Position numbers and translations under genes: made by a program | NCBI RefSeq assembly: GCF_014621695.1 | Contig: NZ_CP061283.1 | Location: forward strand, 1-64,000 | Direction of reading: 5' to 3' | Length of the DNA: 64,000 bases | DNA from: Streptomyces xanthii | GTDB lineage: Bacteria > Actinomycetota > Actinomycetes > Streptomycetales > Streptomycetaceae | The notes under the pieces: generated by a model | What the model was told of the DNA's origin: nothing | Databases searched by the model: none | The model's input: the letters and a program-made list of their open reading frames with translations, nothing else | In this document: positions 50,087 to 58,216 of the stretch, piece by piece | How the letters are laid out: each line of letters opens with the position of its first letter | Numbering within the stretch: position 1 is the stretch's first letter

Positions 50087-51496
50087 GTGCGCATCCTCGT
50101 CGGCAACCACATCGACCCGTCCATTCGGGCCCGCGGCGACATGCGGGCCTGGACACAGCGCCTGCTGTGGTTCGCCCGCCCCGGTGACCTGCTCGTCCTG
50201 TGCTGCGAGCCCGACGACGCGTTCCTCGACTACGCGCTGGCCCACACCGGTGTGAAGCGGAGCGAGCTGGCCGTTTTGGTGGCGCCCGCCGGAGCGTGGG
50301 GCGACCAGCTCCTCGACCCGGCCGCGCTCACCGCCCCAGTCTTCGTGAAGGCGGTGCGGGCCGCGCTCGACACTGCGGGCGGACCGGGGGCCGTGACGGA
50401 GGTGTTCGCGCTATGGCCGTCCGCGTCCGTCGCCCGTTTCGCCGCCGCCCTCGGCATCGAGGACCGGTTCCCCGGCGCCGCGTTCTTCGCCCAGGGCGGC
50501 GGGGAGATCGGCAACAACAAGGCGAACTTCCGGGCCCTGGCGGCGGCCGCAGGAGTGCCGATCCTGCCCGGCCGTGTCTGCCGCAGCCGCGCCGAGGCCA
50601 TCGCCGCGACCGGGGAACTGCTGGAGTTGTCCGGCGGCGGGGCGGTCGTGGTCAAGCAGGCCCACAACGGTGCCGGGGTCGGCAACCAGCTCCTCGTGCG
50701 CGACCTGGAGCTGGCGGTGGACCACGTCGGGGCCCGCCACCTGCACCACCTGGCGCCCGGCGAGGACGGCATCGCCGCGTACTGGGATCAGCGCTGGCCG
50801 TGGGCGAGCGAGGATGGCCGGTGGCCGGTCGTCATCGAGACCTTCGCGGCCGGCGCGGACGCGGTGTACTCCGAGCACTACGCCGCCGACACCGGCAGCG
50901 AGCCGACCGAGATGGGCCGCCTGCTCTACGTCGGCCGGCGCCTGAGCCACCAGGTCGTCCCCCTCGACGGCGTGAGCGACCCGGTCCGGGCGGCGCTGCT
51001 GGAGGGGGGCACCCGGCTGGCCGAGGCATACCGGGCCTTCGGCTACCGCGGACACCTGAGCGCGGACGCCCTCGTGCTGCCCGATGGGTCCGTGGTGTTC
51101 ACGGAGGTCAACGCGCAGGTCTCCGGGTCGCTGCACATCTACCAGCAGATCGCCCGCCACGTCGTGGACGTCGCCGCCGCCCCGCGCCGTCAGGTGGTCG
51201 AGTACCACGTCCCGCCCACCTGGACCGTGCCCGACTTCGACACGTTCCTGGCCGCGCTGGACGAGACGGGCCTGACCTACGCCCCGGCCACCCGGACCGG
51301 AGTGATCGTGTCGATGCCCGCCATCCCCCTCGCGGCGGGGGCGCCGGTCCAGTTCGTGTTCTGCATCGCCTACGACCCCGCCACCGGCTACGACGACGCG
51401 TTCGCCCGGCTCGGCGAGCGCTTCCAGACCCTGCCCGCCGGCGCCGTCGACGCCAGCGAGCACGTCGGCCACACGGCCGTGTCCTTCTCCTCCTGA
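50087..51496 (+). CDS. PGM1-like ATP-grasp peptide ligase, 469 aa
   Basis: GTG at 50087 with AGGAG 7 nt upstream. ATP-grasp features: GNNKANFRALAAAAGVPILP, GGAVVVKQAHNGAGVGNQLL (nucleotide and Mg binding) and DGSVVFTEVNAQVSGSLHIY. A pre-ATP-grasp domain and an extra C-terminal domain match the PGM1-related ligases. PGM1 of the pheganomycin pathway joins a guanidino amino acid to a ribosomally made peptide; the presence of an amidinotransferase two genes on supports a similar reaction on the MSYDH-derived product. Confidence 0.75.
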   Translation: MRILVGNHIDPSIRARGDMRAWTQRLLWFARPGDLLVLCCEPDDAFLDYALAHTGVKRSELAVLVAPAGAWGDQLLDPAALTAPVFVKAVRAALDTAGGPGAVTEVFALWPSASVARFAAALGIEDRFPGAAFFAQGGGEIGNNKANFRALAAAAGVPILPGRVCRSRAEAIAATGELLELSGGGAVVVKQAHNGAGVGNQLLVRDLELAVDHVGARHLHHLAPGEDGIAAYWDQRWPWASEDGRWPVVIETFAAGADAVYSEHYAADTGSEPTEMGRLLYVGRRLSHQVVPLDGVSDPVRAALLEGGTRLAEAYRAFGYRGHLSADALVLPDGSVVFTEVNAQVSGSLHIYQQIARHVVDVAAAPRRQVVEYHVPPTWTVPDFDTFLAALDETGLTYAPATRTGVIVSMPAIPLAAGAPVQFVFCIAYDPATGYDDAFARLGERFQTLPAGAVDASEHVGHTAVSFSS

Positions 51497-51510
51497 CCGG
51501 GAGCCCCACC

Positions 51511-52488
51511 ATGACCACCACCACGGCGGCCGCCGAGGCGGCCCAGCTCACCCCGGCCTTCGACCTCGACGCGGACCGGCTCGCCGACGAGCTCGCGGCC
51601 GTCACCTCCCACACCTGGAACGTGCAGCGCACCCACACCTTCGGCGGACAGGTCGGCCATCCCGCCCCGATCGACTGGCGCGTCCTGCCGCTGCGCAGTC
51701 TCGGCGGCGACGCGGACCGCACCGACCCGGGCGGTCCCGGTCCGCAGCCGTTCGCGCCGACCCGCTGGCTTGAGCACCTGCCCTACCTCGCCCGCCTCCT
51801 GGACCAGGTCCCGGCCCCGCTGAACGCGGTCAGGCTGATGGCGCTCGGGCCCGGCGCCGTCTCCGCAGCGCACTGCGATCCCAAGTACCGGCTCGACCGC
51901 GGCCTCACCCGCCTGCACATCCCCATCGTGACCACGCCGGACGCGGTGCTCGTCCTGGACGGCGTCGAACACTGCTGGCAGCCGGGCACCCTGTGGTACG
52001 GGGACTTCTCCCGCGAGCACCTGGTCCGCAACACCAGCGACGCGGTGACCCGCGTCCACGTCGTCATCGATGCCCTCCTCACCGCCGAACTCGCAGGCTG
52101 GTTCCCCGCCTCCTGGCAAGAGCTGTTCGCGCGCGGGGAGGTCCTGTTCAACCGCCCCGCCCCGGCCGCCGCGTCCGCATGGTCCGCCGCGTTGCCGTAC
52201 GACGCCCTCTTGCCCAGCGGGTTCGCGGACTTCGACGCGGCCGCCCCGCTGGACGGCTCCCTCCTGCCCGCCCGCCTCGACCGCGCCGACGGCGACGGCC
52301 TGGCCCTGACCGTCGCCGGACGCTCCTTCGCGCTCGTCGCGGCCGGCGACGGCGGCGAGTGGCGGTTCTCCGGCTGGAGCGAACAGCGCACCCTGGCGCC
52401 CAGTCCCGACGGCGGCCTGCTGCTGCGGGTCCGTCGCGGCCGCGCGCTCGCCGACCGGCACGTGCCCGCCGAGCCCCGTACCCCCTGA
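51511..52488 (+). CDS. Aspartyl/asparaginyl beta-hydroxylase-type dioxygenase, 325 aa
   Basis: Residues about 105-190 match the Asp/Asn hydroxylase fold: RLMALGPGAVSAAHCDPKYR with H121 and D123, RLHIPIVT, GTLWYGDF, and RVHVVID with H183, giving the 2-His-1-Asp iron site. The C-terminal 130 residues are an unassigned beta-rich domain. Family reaction: Fe(II)/2-oxoglutarate-dependent hydroxylation, classically of Asp side chains. The Asp of the YDH core is the obvious candidate substrate; this is inference. Confidence 0.75.
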   Translation: MTTTTAAAEAAQLTPAFDLDADRLADELAAVTSHTWNVQRTHTFGGQVGHPAPIDWRVLPLRSLGGDADRTDPGGPGPQPFAPTRWLEHLPYLARLLDQVPAPLNAVRLMALGPGAVSAAHCDPKYRLDRGLTRLHIPIVTTPDAVLVLDGVEHCWQPGTLWYGDFSREHLVRNTSDAVTRVHVVIDALLTAELAGWFPASWQELFARGEVLFNRPAPAAASAWSAALPYDALLPSGFADFDAAAPLDGSLLPARLDRADGDGLALTVAGRSFALVAAGDGGEWRFSGWSEQRTLAPSPDGGLLLRVRRGRALADRHVPAEPRTP

Positions 52489-52528
52489 CCCCTGATCCCG
52501 GCCTCACCTGGAAGGAACCGATCCCGCC

Positions 52529-53677
52529 ATGCGCCTGCACAGCCACGACGACTTCACCCCGCTCAAGGAGATCATCGTCGGGTCCGCGGAGAACTACCTC
52601 GGCCACGACCGCGACCTCTCCTTCGAGCTGTTCCACCACGAGAACCTGACCGGCTTCCGCTCGGACTGGGCCTACCCCCGGCTCGCACAGACCGGCACCG
52701 GCACCCGCGGACAGAACTGGGCCGTCAAGCAGCGCTACGCCGAGGAACTGCACGAGGACGTCGAGAACCTGGCCGCGACCCTCACCGGCCTCGGGGTCAC
52801 CGTGCACCGACCGCTTCCGCTGCCGCCCGACGCGGCCCGCATCGCGGGCCTGGGCTGGGAGGCGGCACCCACCCCCGCGCTGAACATCCGCGACAACACC
52901 CTCATCCTCGGGGACCACATCATCGAGACGCCGCCGGCGATCCGCTCGCGGTACCTGGAGACCCAGCTCCTGCACCGCGTCTTCCGCGCGTACGAGAAAG
53001 CCGGGGCCCGGTGGACGGTGATGCCGCGCCCCACCCTCACCGATGGCTCGTTCGATCTGTCCTACGCCCGCGACGCCGCCACCACCCTGGGCGGGCCGAC
53101 CGAGCCGATCGCCGACCCGCAGCCCAGCCCGTACGACGTCGGTCTGGAGATGATGCTCGACGGCGCCCAGGTGCTGCGGCTGGGCCGGGACCTCGTCGTC
53201 AACGTCGCCCAGAACAACCACGAACAGGGCCTCAACTGGCTTCAGCGGCACCTCGGCCACGACTACCGCGTCCACCGGGTGTGGCGGATGGCGGACAACC
53301 ACATCGACTCGATGGTCCTCGCCCTGCGCCCCGGGGTGTTCCTCGCCCGGCACGACGGCATCCGCGACCTGATGCCCGAACCGCTGCGCTCCTGGCGGTA
53401 CATCGTGCCGCCCGAGCCCGATGCGGGCGCCTTCCCCGTCTACGGCGACGACGACCTGGTCCTCACCAGCCCGTACATCGACCTCAACGTCCTCTCCGTC
53501 GATGAGCACACCGTGCTGGTCAACGAGGATTGCACCGGCCTGGCCAAGACGCTGGAGACCGAGGGCTTCGACGTGGTGCCCGTCCGGCACCGGCACAGGA
53601 GGTTGTTCGGCGGCGGGTTCCACTGCTTCACCCTGGACACCTGCCGGGACGGCGGCCTCGTGGACTACCTGTCATGA
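52529..53677 (+). CDS. Amidinotransferase (glycine amidinotransferase / StrB-like), 382 aa
   Basis: Full-length family member. Catalytic Cys at about 366 in GGGFHCFTLD, His at about 258 in ADNHIDSM, and an active-site Asp probably in FDLSYARDA. Start motif FTPLKEIIVG is typical of the family. Known members move an amidino group from arginine to an amine (glycine, scyllo-inosamine). In this cluster it would make a guanidino group, either on a building block used by an ATP-grasp ligase or on the free amine of the peptide. Confidence 0.88.
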   Translation: MRLHSHDDFTPLKEIIVGSAENYLGHDRDLSFELFHHENLTGFRSDWAYPRLAQTGTGTRGQNWAVKQRYAEELHEDVENLAATLTGLGVTVHRPLPLPPDAARIAGLGWEAAPTPALNIRDNTLILGDHIIETPPAIRSRYLETQLLHRVFRAYEKAGARWTVMPRPTLTDGSFDLSYARDAATTLGGPTEPIADPQPSPYDVGLEMMLDGAQVLRLGRDLVVNVAQNNHEQGLNWLQRHLGHDYRVHRVWRMADNHIDSMVLALRPGVFLARHDGIRDLMPEPLRSWRYIVPPEPDAGAFPVYGDDDLVLTSPYIDLNVLSVDEHTVLVNEDCTGLAKTLETEGFDVVPVRHRHRRLFGGGFHCFTLDTCRDGGLVDYLS

Positions 53678-54960
53678 CCGGCGCCGCCGTGCTGCTGCTG
53701 GACGCGGCGGGCCCGGAGTCCGCCGCGCTCGCCCGCGCGGCGGCAGGCCGCGGCCACCAGGTCCACGCCGCCACCGCGACGGCGGACGTGCCGGCCCCGG
53801 CGCCGGAGCTGGCCGGGCAGGTCGTCACCGACTTCGCCCGGCCCGACCGGGCCGTGGAAGAGATCACCGCGTACGCCCGCCGCCGCGGCGTCGGCGCCGT
53901 CCTCACCGCCAACGAGTACCTGACCGAACTCGCCGCGCTCGTGTGCACCGAACTCGGCCTTCCCGGCAACGATCCGCACCTCGCGTACGCCGCCCGCGAC
54001 AAGGCGGCGATGGCGCGCGTGCTCGCCGCGGCCGGTGTACGCGTCCCCTACACCCGTCTCGTCCACGACGGCACCGACCTGACCGACGCGCTCGCAGACG
54101 TGAGGGTCGGCTTCCCGTGCGTCATCAAGCCGGTCGGCGGGGCAGGCTCCGCCGGGGTCACCGTGGCGACCTCACCGGCCGAAGCTGCCACGGCCGCCGC
54201 CACCGCCCGCATGGCGCGCGGGCGGTACGGCGACGACGCGGCGGACATCCTGGTCCAGGCGTACGCCGTCGGCGACGAGTACAGCGTCGAGTCCGTCACC
54301 CAGGACGCCCACACCACGCACCTCGCCATCACGCGCAAGGCGGTGACCGGCGGTGCCCGCCGCGTCGAGACCGGGCACAGCCTCCCCGTGCACCTGCCCC
54401 CGGTGACCGAGGCGGCCGTGCACCGGGAGGTGGCGGCGGCGATCCGCTCGGTCGGCATCCGCCACGGCGCCTCGCACACCGAGGTCGTCATCGACCCCGA
54501 CGGCCGGTGCACGGTCATCGAGATCGCCGCCCGGCTCGGCGCCGGGCACATCGGCGTCCTGCTCCAGCACGCCCTGGGCATCGACGTCTTCGCGGCCCTG
54601 CTCGACGTCGCGCTGGGCCGTCCGGCCGCGCTCTCCCCCACTGCCCGCGGCCATGCCACCGTCCGCTTCGTCACCGCCCCGTGCGCCGGGCGCCTCACCT
54701 CCCTGATCGGGTTCCCGAAGCCGGGGCCGGGGGTGCCGTTCGTGCGCTGGCGGGCGGCGATCGGCGGCGTGGTGAATGCCGCCGGCGTCAACGCCGACCG
54801 GCTGGGCGCCTTCGTCGTCACCGGCCCGGACGCGGCCGAGGTGGAACAGCGGGCCGACCTGCTCGCGCGGCAGATCCGCGTCCGGGTCGCTCCCACACCG
54901 CCCGCACCAGGCGGACCTGATCAGCTCAGCTCGGCGAGCAGGTCGGCCATCGCCCCGTAG
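53674..54960 (+). CDS. ATP-grasp carboxylate-amine ligase, 428 aa
   Basis: ATG overlaps the amidinotransferase stop (ATGA). N-terminal Rossmann-like domain, then ATP-grasp core: DKAAMARVLAAAGVRVPYTR, FPCVIKPVGGAGSAGVTVAT, and HTEVVIDPDGRCTVIEIAAR with the Mg-binding Glu residues. Similar to dipeptide and amino-acid ligases of natural-product clusters. A second ligase suggests two successive bond formations. The 3' end overlaps the convergent kinase gene by 40 bp. Confidence 0.85.
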   Translation: MTGAAVLLLDAAGPESAALARAAAGRGHQVHAATATADVPAPAPELAGQVVTDFARPDRAVEEITAYARRRGVGAVLTANEYLTELAALVCTELGLPGNDPHLAYAARDKAAMARVLAAAGVRVPYTRLVHDGTDLTDALADVRVGFPCVIKPVGGAGSAGVTVATSPAEAATAAATARMARGRYGDDAADILVQAYAVGDEYSVESVTQDAHTTHLAITRKAVTGGARRVETGHSLPVHLPPVTEAAVHREVAAAIRSVGIRHGASHTEVVIDPDGRCTVIEIAARLGAGHIGVLLQHALGIDVFAALLDVALGRPAALSPTARGHATVRFVTAPCAGRLTSLIGFPKPGPGVPFVRWRAAIGGVVNAAGVNADRLGAFVVTGPDAAEVEQRADLLARQIRVRVAPTPPAPGGPDQLSSASRSAIAP

Positions 54961-55907
54961 CTCTCGCGGACCGCGTCCGCCTTCCCCAGCCTGTGCCGCT
55001 CCAGCCGGATCGCGCCCAGGTGCCTCGCCTCGTAGATCCGCGCCCGCCACACCGCACCCTCCGACCGGTCCAGCGGCCCGTAGGACTCCCAGAACGCGGT
55101 CCGCTCGTCGTCCTTGGCCGTCGCCATCCGGATCGTCCAATCCGCCTCCGGTGCCCCGAAGGTGCAGCGGTCGAAGTCCAGCACGCCGCTGATGGTCGGC
55201 ACCTCGGCGTCCCGGTCGAGCAGAGCGTTCACCGTCCACAGGTCGCCGGTCAGAAGGCGGGGTTCGGTGACCTCGTCCAGCACTGCCCGGTCGTGGCCGG
55301 CTACGGCGGCGATCTTGCGCACGTCCGCCGAGTCCAGGCCCGCACCGTCCAGGTCCGCGGCGATGTCCTCCAGCGACGCGATCACGGCCTCGCTCCACGT
55401 GGCGTATCCCGGCCCGGCCACCGGACCGAAGTGCGGTCCCCGCACATCGTGCACGGCACGGGTGACCGCACCCATCTGCCGGAAGAACGTCGGCCACGTG
55501 CTGCGCGGGTACGACCCCAGATGCTCCGGAGCCGGGACACCGTCCAGGTGGGTCTGGATCATCCAGTCCCGGCCGATCACCTGCCCCGTCCAGTCCGCGG
55601 CGATCACCTGCGGCATCAGGTGCGCGATCGGAGCCAGCCACGGCAAGCTGGCGTGCTCGTTCCTCATCAGGTGCAGCTCGCTGCGGAACTGCCGCTCCTC
55701 CGCCGGCGCCGCCCGAAGAATCACCGGACGGTCCCGCCCGGCCAGGGCCACGCGGTAGACGTTGTTGTACATGCCCGTGCCCAGCTCGACCACGGACACA
55801 GGTGCGGCATCATTGCCGAACGCTCGGCGACACACCGCCAGGATTTCCTGCGCGGTCAAGGACTGCTGGAACGCGTCCGCGGTCCGTTCAACTGGCCGGA
55901 AGTCCAT
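54921..55907 (-). CDS. APH/choline-kinase-type phosphotransferase, 328 aa
   Basis: Aminoglycoside-phosphotransferase fold: VVELGTGMYNNVYRVAL (nucleotide loop), LLTGDLWTVNALLD (catalytic loop, usual His replaced by Thr, Asp and Asn kept) and GVLDFDRCTFG (metal-binding DFD-like). Start taken as ATG at 55907 (MDFRPVERTADAF); in-frame starts up to 56006 are possible. Convergent with the cluster and overlapping it by 40 bp, so it could be a self-resistance or modifying enzyme, but the link is only positional. Confidence 0.75.
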   Translation of the reverse strand: MDFRPVERTADAFQQSLTAQEILAVCRRAFGNDAAPVSVVELGTGMYNNVYRVALAGRDRPVILRAAPAEERQFRSELHLMRNEHASLPWLAPIAHLMPQVIAADWTGQVIGRDWMIQTHLDGVPAPEHLGSYPRSTWPTFFRQMGAVTRAVHDVRGPHFGPVAGPGYATWSEAVIASLEDIAADLDGAGLDSADVRKIAAVAGHDRAVLDEVTEPRLLTGDLWTVNALLDRDAEVPTISGVLDFDRCTFGAPEADWTIRMATAKDDERTAFWESYGPLDRSEGAVWRARIYEARHLGAIRLERHRLGKADAVRESYGAMADLLAELS

Positions 55908-56065
55908 TCCGCTCACTGCGTGCACCGCCCCGGATACGTCTCTTCTTCCACCGAGAAACCTACGCTCCCTCATCGTTCGTGTACCGCCCTCACACGAAGC
56001 TCCCAACCACGCGCACCCTCACCTCCCCCTAGAGCTTTCCATGACTGGATAGCTTGCTTTCCACG

Positions 56066-57259
56066 ATGCGGCAGCTTACCTTTCCGATCATGGATAAGGC
56101 AGAGTTGAACCGCCGGTTGACGAACGTCCGCATGAGCCATCGACAGGCACAGGTCCTCAAGCGGGAGTTGCAGGCAGTCGAGCGCCAACGCGACCGGGAC
56201 GTAGCCGAACTCGACGAGTTCGCCCAGGCACACAAGGAGGCCAGGGCCGACGCCAGCCGCAGGTCCCTCGCCCGGGAGCTGGGGGTCACCCACCCCGTGA
56301 TCACCGCCATGATCGAGCGGGCGAAGAAGGACGCGTACCCCACCGACTCGACCCCGCTCGTCCCGGTCCTGTCCGCCTACCAGGCGACGGAGTACGTCAG
56401 GAGCGGGGCCTTCGGTCAGGTCACCGGTGCGCTGGTGGCGATGAGCGAGACGGACATCCTGCTGGAGTCCGGGCGCCACCCCAAGGTGTTCGCGGACGGT
56501 ACGAGGATCGCGGCGCCGAACACGCTGCTGCGTAACGCCGAGGGCGAGCTGCTGGGGGTGGAGGAGTGTCTGGCCGGCTATGGCGGCACGGGTCCGAGTA
56601 ACAGCCTTCGCCTCCTGCGTGACCTCGGCTGGGACGAGGAGGTTGCCCGCGAGGTGTTCCGCCACCGGTTCGTCGAGTTCGACATGGAGCGGGGCGTCAT
56701 CAGGTCGAGCCCGGACACCCTGCACCACTGCGGCGGGAACCTGGAGTTCACCGGCGGGCACCTTGTCGCACGACTGCGCCGCGGCCGGGCCTGGGACCCT
56801 TACGACCGCACCCCGGCCAACGACCCGCTCAGGCTCCGCACCTGGGTGGAGGAGATCCTGAGCCAGCCGGAGAAGCACCCGTGGGCGGCAGGCCCGCGAG
56901 TTGCCCGGGTCTACCTCAATCGGGATACCGCCGTCGGCTTGCAGGACCGCATCCGCTTCCGTCCGGGCGTGCGCAACTCACCGTTCAGCGTGGTGATCGA
57001 GCAGGGCGAGCTTCAGCTCTGGTGCAGCGCCATCTACCCGTCGGACTGGGCCGAACTCCTTTCACAGGAGCAGCTCGACGTCCTGGCGGCGGCGGACATG
57101 TACCCGGCCGAGGTCGAGCCGCGCGGCTGGCTGGACCGATTCCTGCCTCGCCGCCGCGAACGTCCCGACTACATCGACATCTCGACAGACGGCACGGGCG
57201 CGCTCCGGCACGAGCCGGACGGCACGGAGCTCGACGGCGAGACGTTCGAGGGAGCCTGA
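56066..57259 (+). CDS. Hypothetical protein with HTH-like N-terminal region, 397 aa
   Basis: ATG at 56066 (or 56090, MDKAELNRRLTN); no clear ribosome binding site, so perhaps leaderless. A long charged helix (about 15-70) ends in SRRSLARELGVTHPVITAMI, a helix-turn-helix-like segment. The rest is a large mixed domain with no motif known to me. Followed directly by promoter module I. Confidence 0.55.
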   Translation: MRQLTFPIMDKAELNRRLTNVRMSHRQAQVLKRELQAVERQRDRDVAELDEFAQAHKEARADASRRSLARELGVTHPVITAMIERAKKDAYPTDSTPLVPVLSAYQATEYVRSGAFGQVTGALVAMSETDILLESGRHPKVFADGTRIAAPNTLLRNAEGELLGVEECLAGYGGTGPSNSLRLLRDLGWDEEVAREVFRHRFVEFDMERGVIRSSPDTLHHCGGNLEFTGGHLVARLRRGRAWDPYDRTPANDPLRLRTWVEEILSQPEKHPWAAGPRVARVYLNRDTAVGLQDRIRFRPGVRNSPFSVVIEQGELQLWCSAIYPSDWAELLSQEQLDVLAAADMYPAEVEPRGWLDRFLPRRRERPDYIDISTDGTGALRHEPDGTELDGETFEGA

Positions 57260-57269
57260 CCCCCTCCCC

Positions 57270-57353
57270 TCCCGCATCGCCGCAAAAGGTGGTATTGTTG
57301 TCACTGCTGGGAGGGGGTGGCACCTCGACCAGCGTCATCACTCGAAATCTCGC
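57270..57353 (+). promoter_or_regulatory. Promoter module I
   Basis: Most divergent copy: weak -35 TCCCGC (57270-57275), 17-bp spacer, -10 TATTGT (57293-57298), GGGGGTGGCACC leader and ACTCGAAAT tail. It drives 57385-58086. Confidence 0.65.
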
Positions 57354-57384
57354 ACAGGGGCTTGCTTCCCCGTTTGGAGCGGAC

Positions 57385-58086
57385 TTGCTGAACAACAACG
57401 ACACGTCGTACGAGACCGCCGCCGAGGCCGATACCGCCCACCTCATGGCGGGGCGTCAGATCACGCTCGACGAGATCGCGGTCGAACTGGCGGCGATCGA
57501 GCTGAGGCTGCGGCAGATCGCTCGCGCGGCGGAGACGCCCGCCACGCCGGTCGAGCTGGAGCCGATGATCGACAGTCTGCGCTCGAAGGCCGGACAGCTG
57601 CGGGAGATTGGCGAGGAGGCCGGCAAGCTCGCCCGGATCGTCGAGGGCGATGTCCCGCTCGCCACGAAGTTCTCCGGCTCCGGCGACCCCTGGGGAACCG
57701 CGGCGCGCGGCACCGATCGCGAGGACTTCGGCGGGCCTGCCGTCGTACCCACGGCGCGGCAGCTGATTCACCTCGCCCACGGGGCCCGGATGCCGGGCGC
57801 GGAGACGACCACGTACCCGCAGGCCATGGCAGGGGTGCGGGTCATCTGGGAATCGAAGGCGGCCCAGGCCAGGCGCCGCAAGGAGCGGGACGCGGCGGTC
57901 GAGGTCGAGGTCCTGGAGCTGGAGTGCGAGACCTGCCACGTCAGCTCGGGCGAGCGCTGCGTAACCAAGAACGGGCGGGTGTCCGAGAGGCCGCACACCA
58001 AGCGGCTCCGGGAGGCTGAGGCGAACGTGGACGCTCGGCTCGGCTACCTCGGCGACAACCCCGTGGCCGTGCCCGGCGTCGACTGA
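57385..58086 (+). CDS. Zinc-finger hypothetical protein, 233 aa
   Basis: TTG at 57385 (LLNNNDTSYETAAEADTAHL) with GGAG 7 nt upstream. Helical N-terminal two thirds (IAVELAAIELRLRQIARAAE), then CETCHVSSGERCVTKNGRVS and PHTKR, the CxxC..C..H zinc-binding tail found in many actinobacterial phage and plasmid proteins. Followed by two tandem terminators. Confidence 0.65.
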   Translation: MLNNNDTSYETAAEADTAHLMAGRQITLDEIAVELAAIELRLRQIARAAETPATPVELEPMIDSLRSKAGQLREIGEEAGKLARIVEGDVPLATKFSGSGDPWGTAARGTDREDFGGPAVVPTARQLIHLAHGARMPGAETTTYPQAMAGVRVIWESKAAQARRRKERDAAVEVEVLELECETCHVSSGERCVTKNGRVSERPHTKRLREAEANVDARLGYLGDNPVAVPGVD

Positions 58087-58100
58087 CACGCACAGGGAAG

Positions 58101-58138
58101 GGGCCTCACACCGGGACAACCGGCGTGAGGCCCCCTTT
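58101..58138 (+). terminator. Terminator with T-rich tail
   Basis: GGCCTCACACCGG against CCGGCGTGAGGCC (one mismatch), followed by CCCCCTTTCT, 15 bp after the 57385-58086 stop. Confidence 0.75.
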
Positions 58139-58163
58139 CTCGTTCTGGGCTCGTACAGTTTGA

Positions 58164-58203
58164 GGGGGTCCGGAGGCAGCGCGAATGCCTCCGGACCCCC
58201 TTT
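58164..58203. terminator. Second, bidirectional terminator
   Basis: GGGGGTCCGGAGGCA pairs perfectly with TGCCTCCGGACCCCC, followed by TTT on the plus strand. It sits between the convergent genes 57385-58086 and 58217-58828. Confidence 0.75.
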
Positions 58204-58216
58204 GTCGTTCCGCCGC

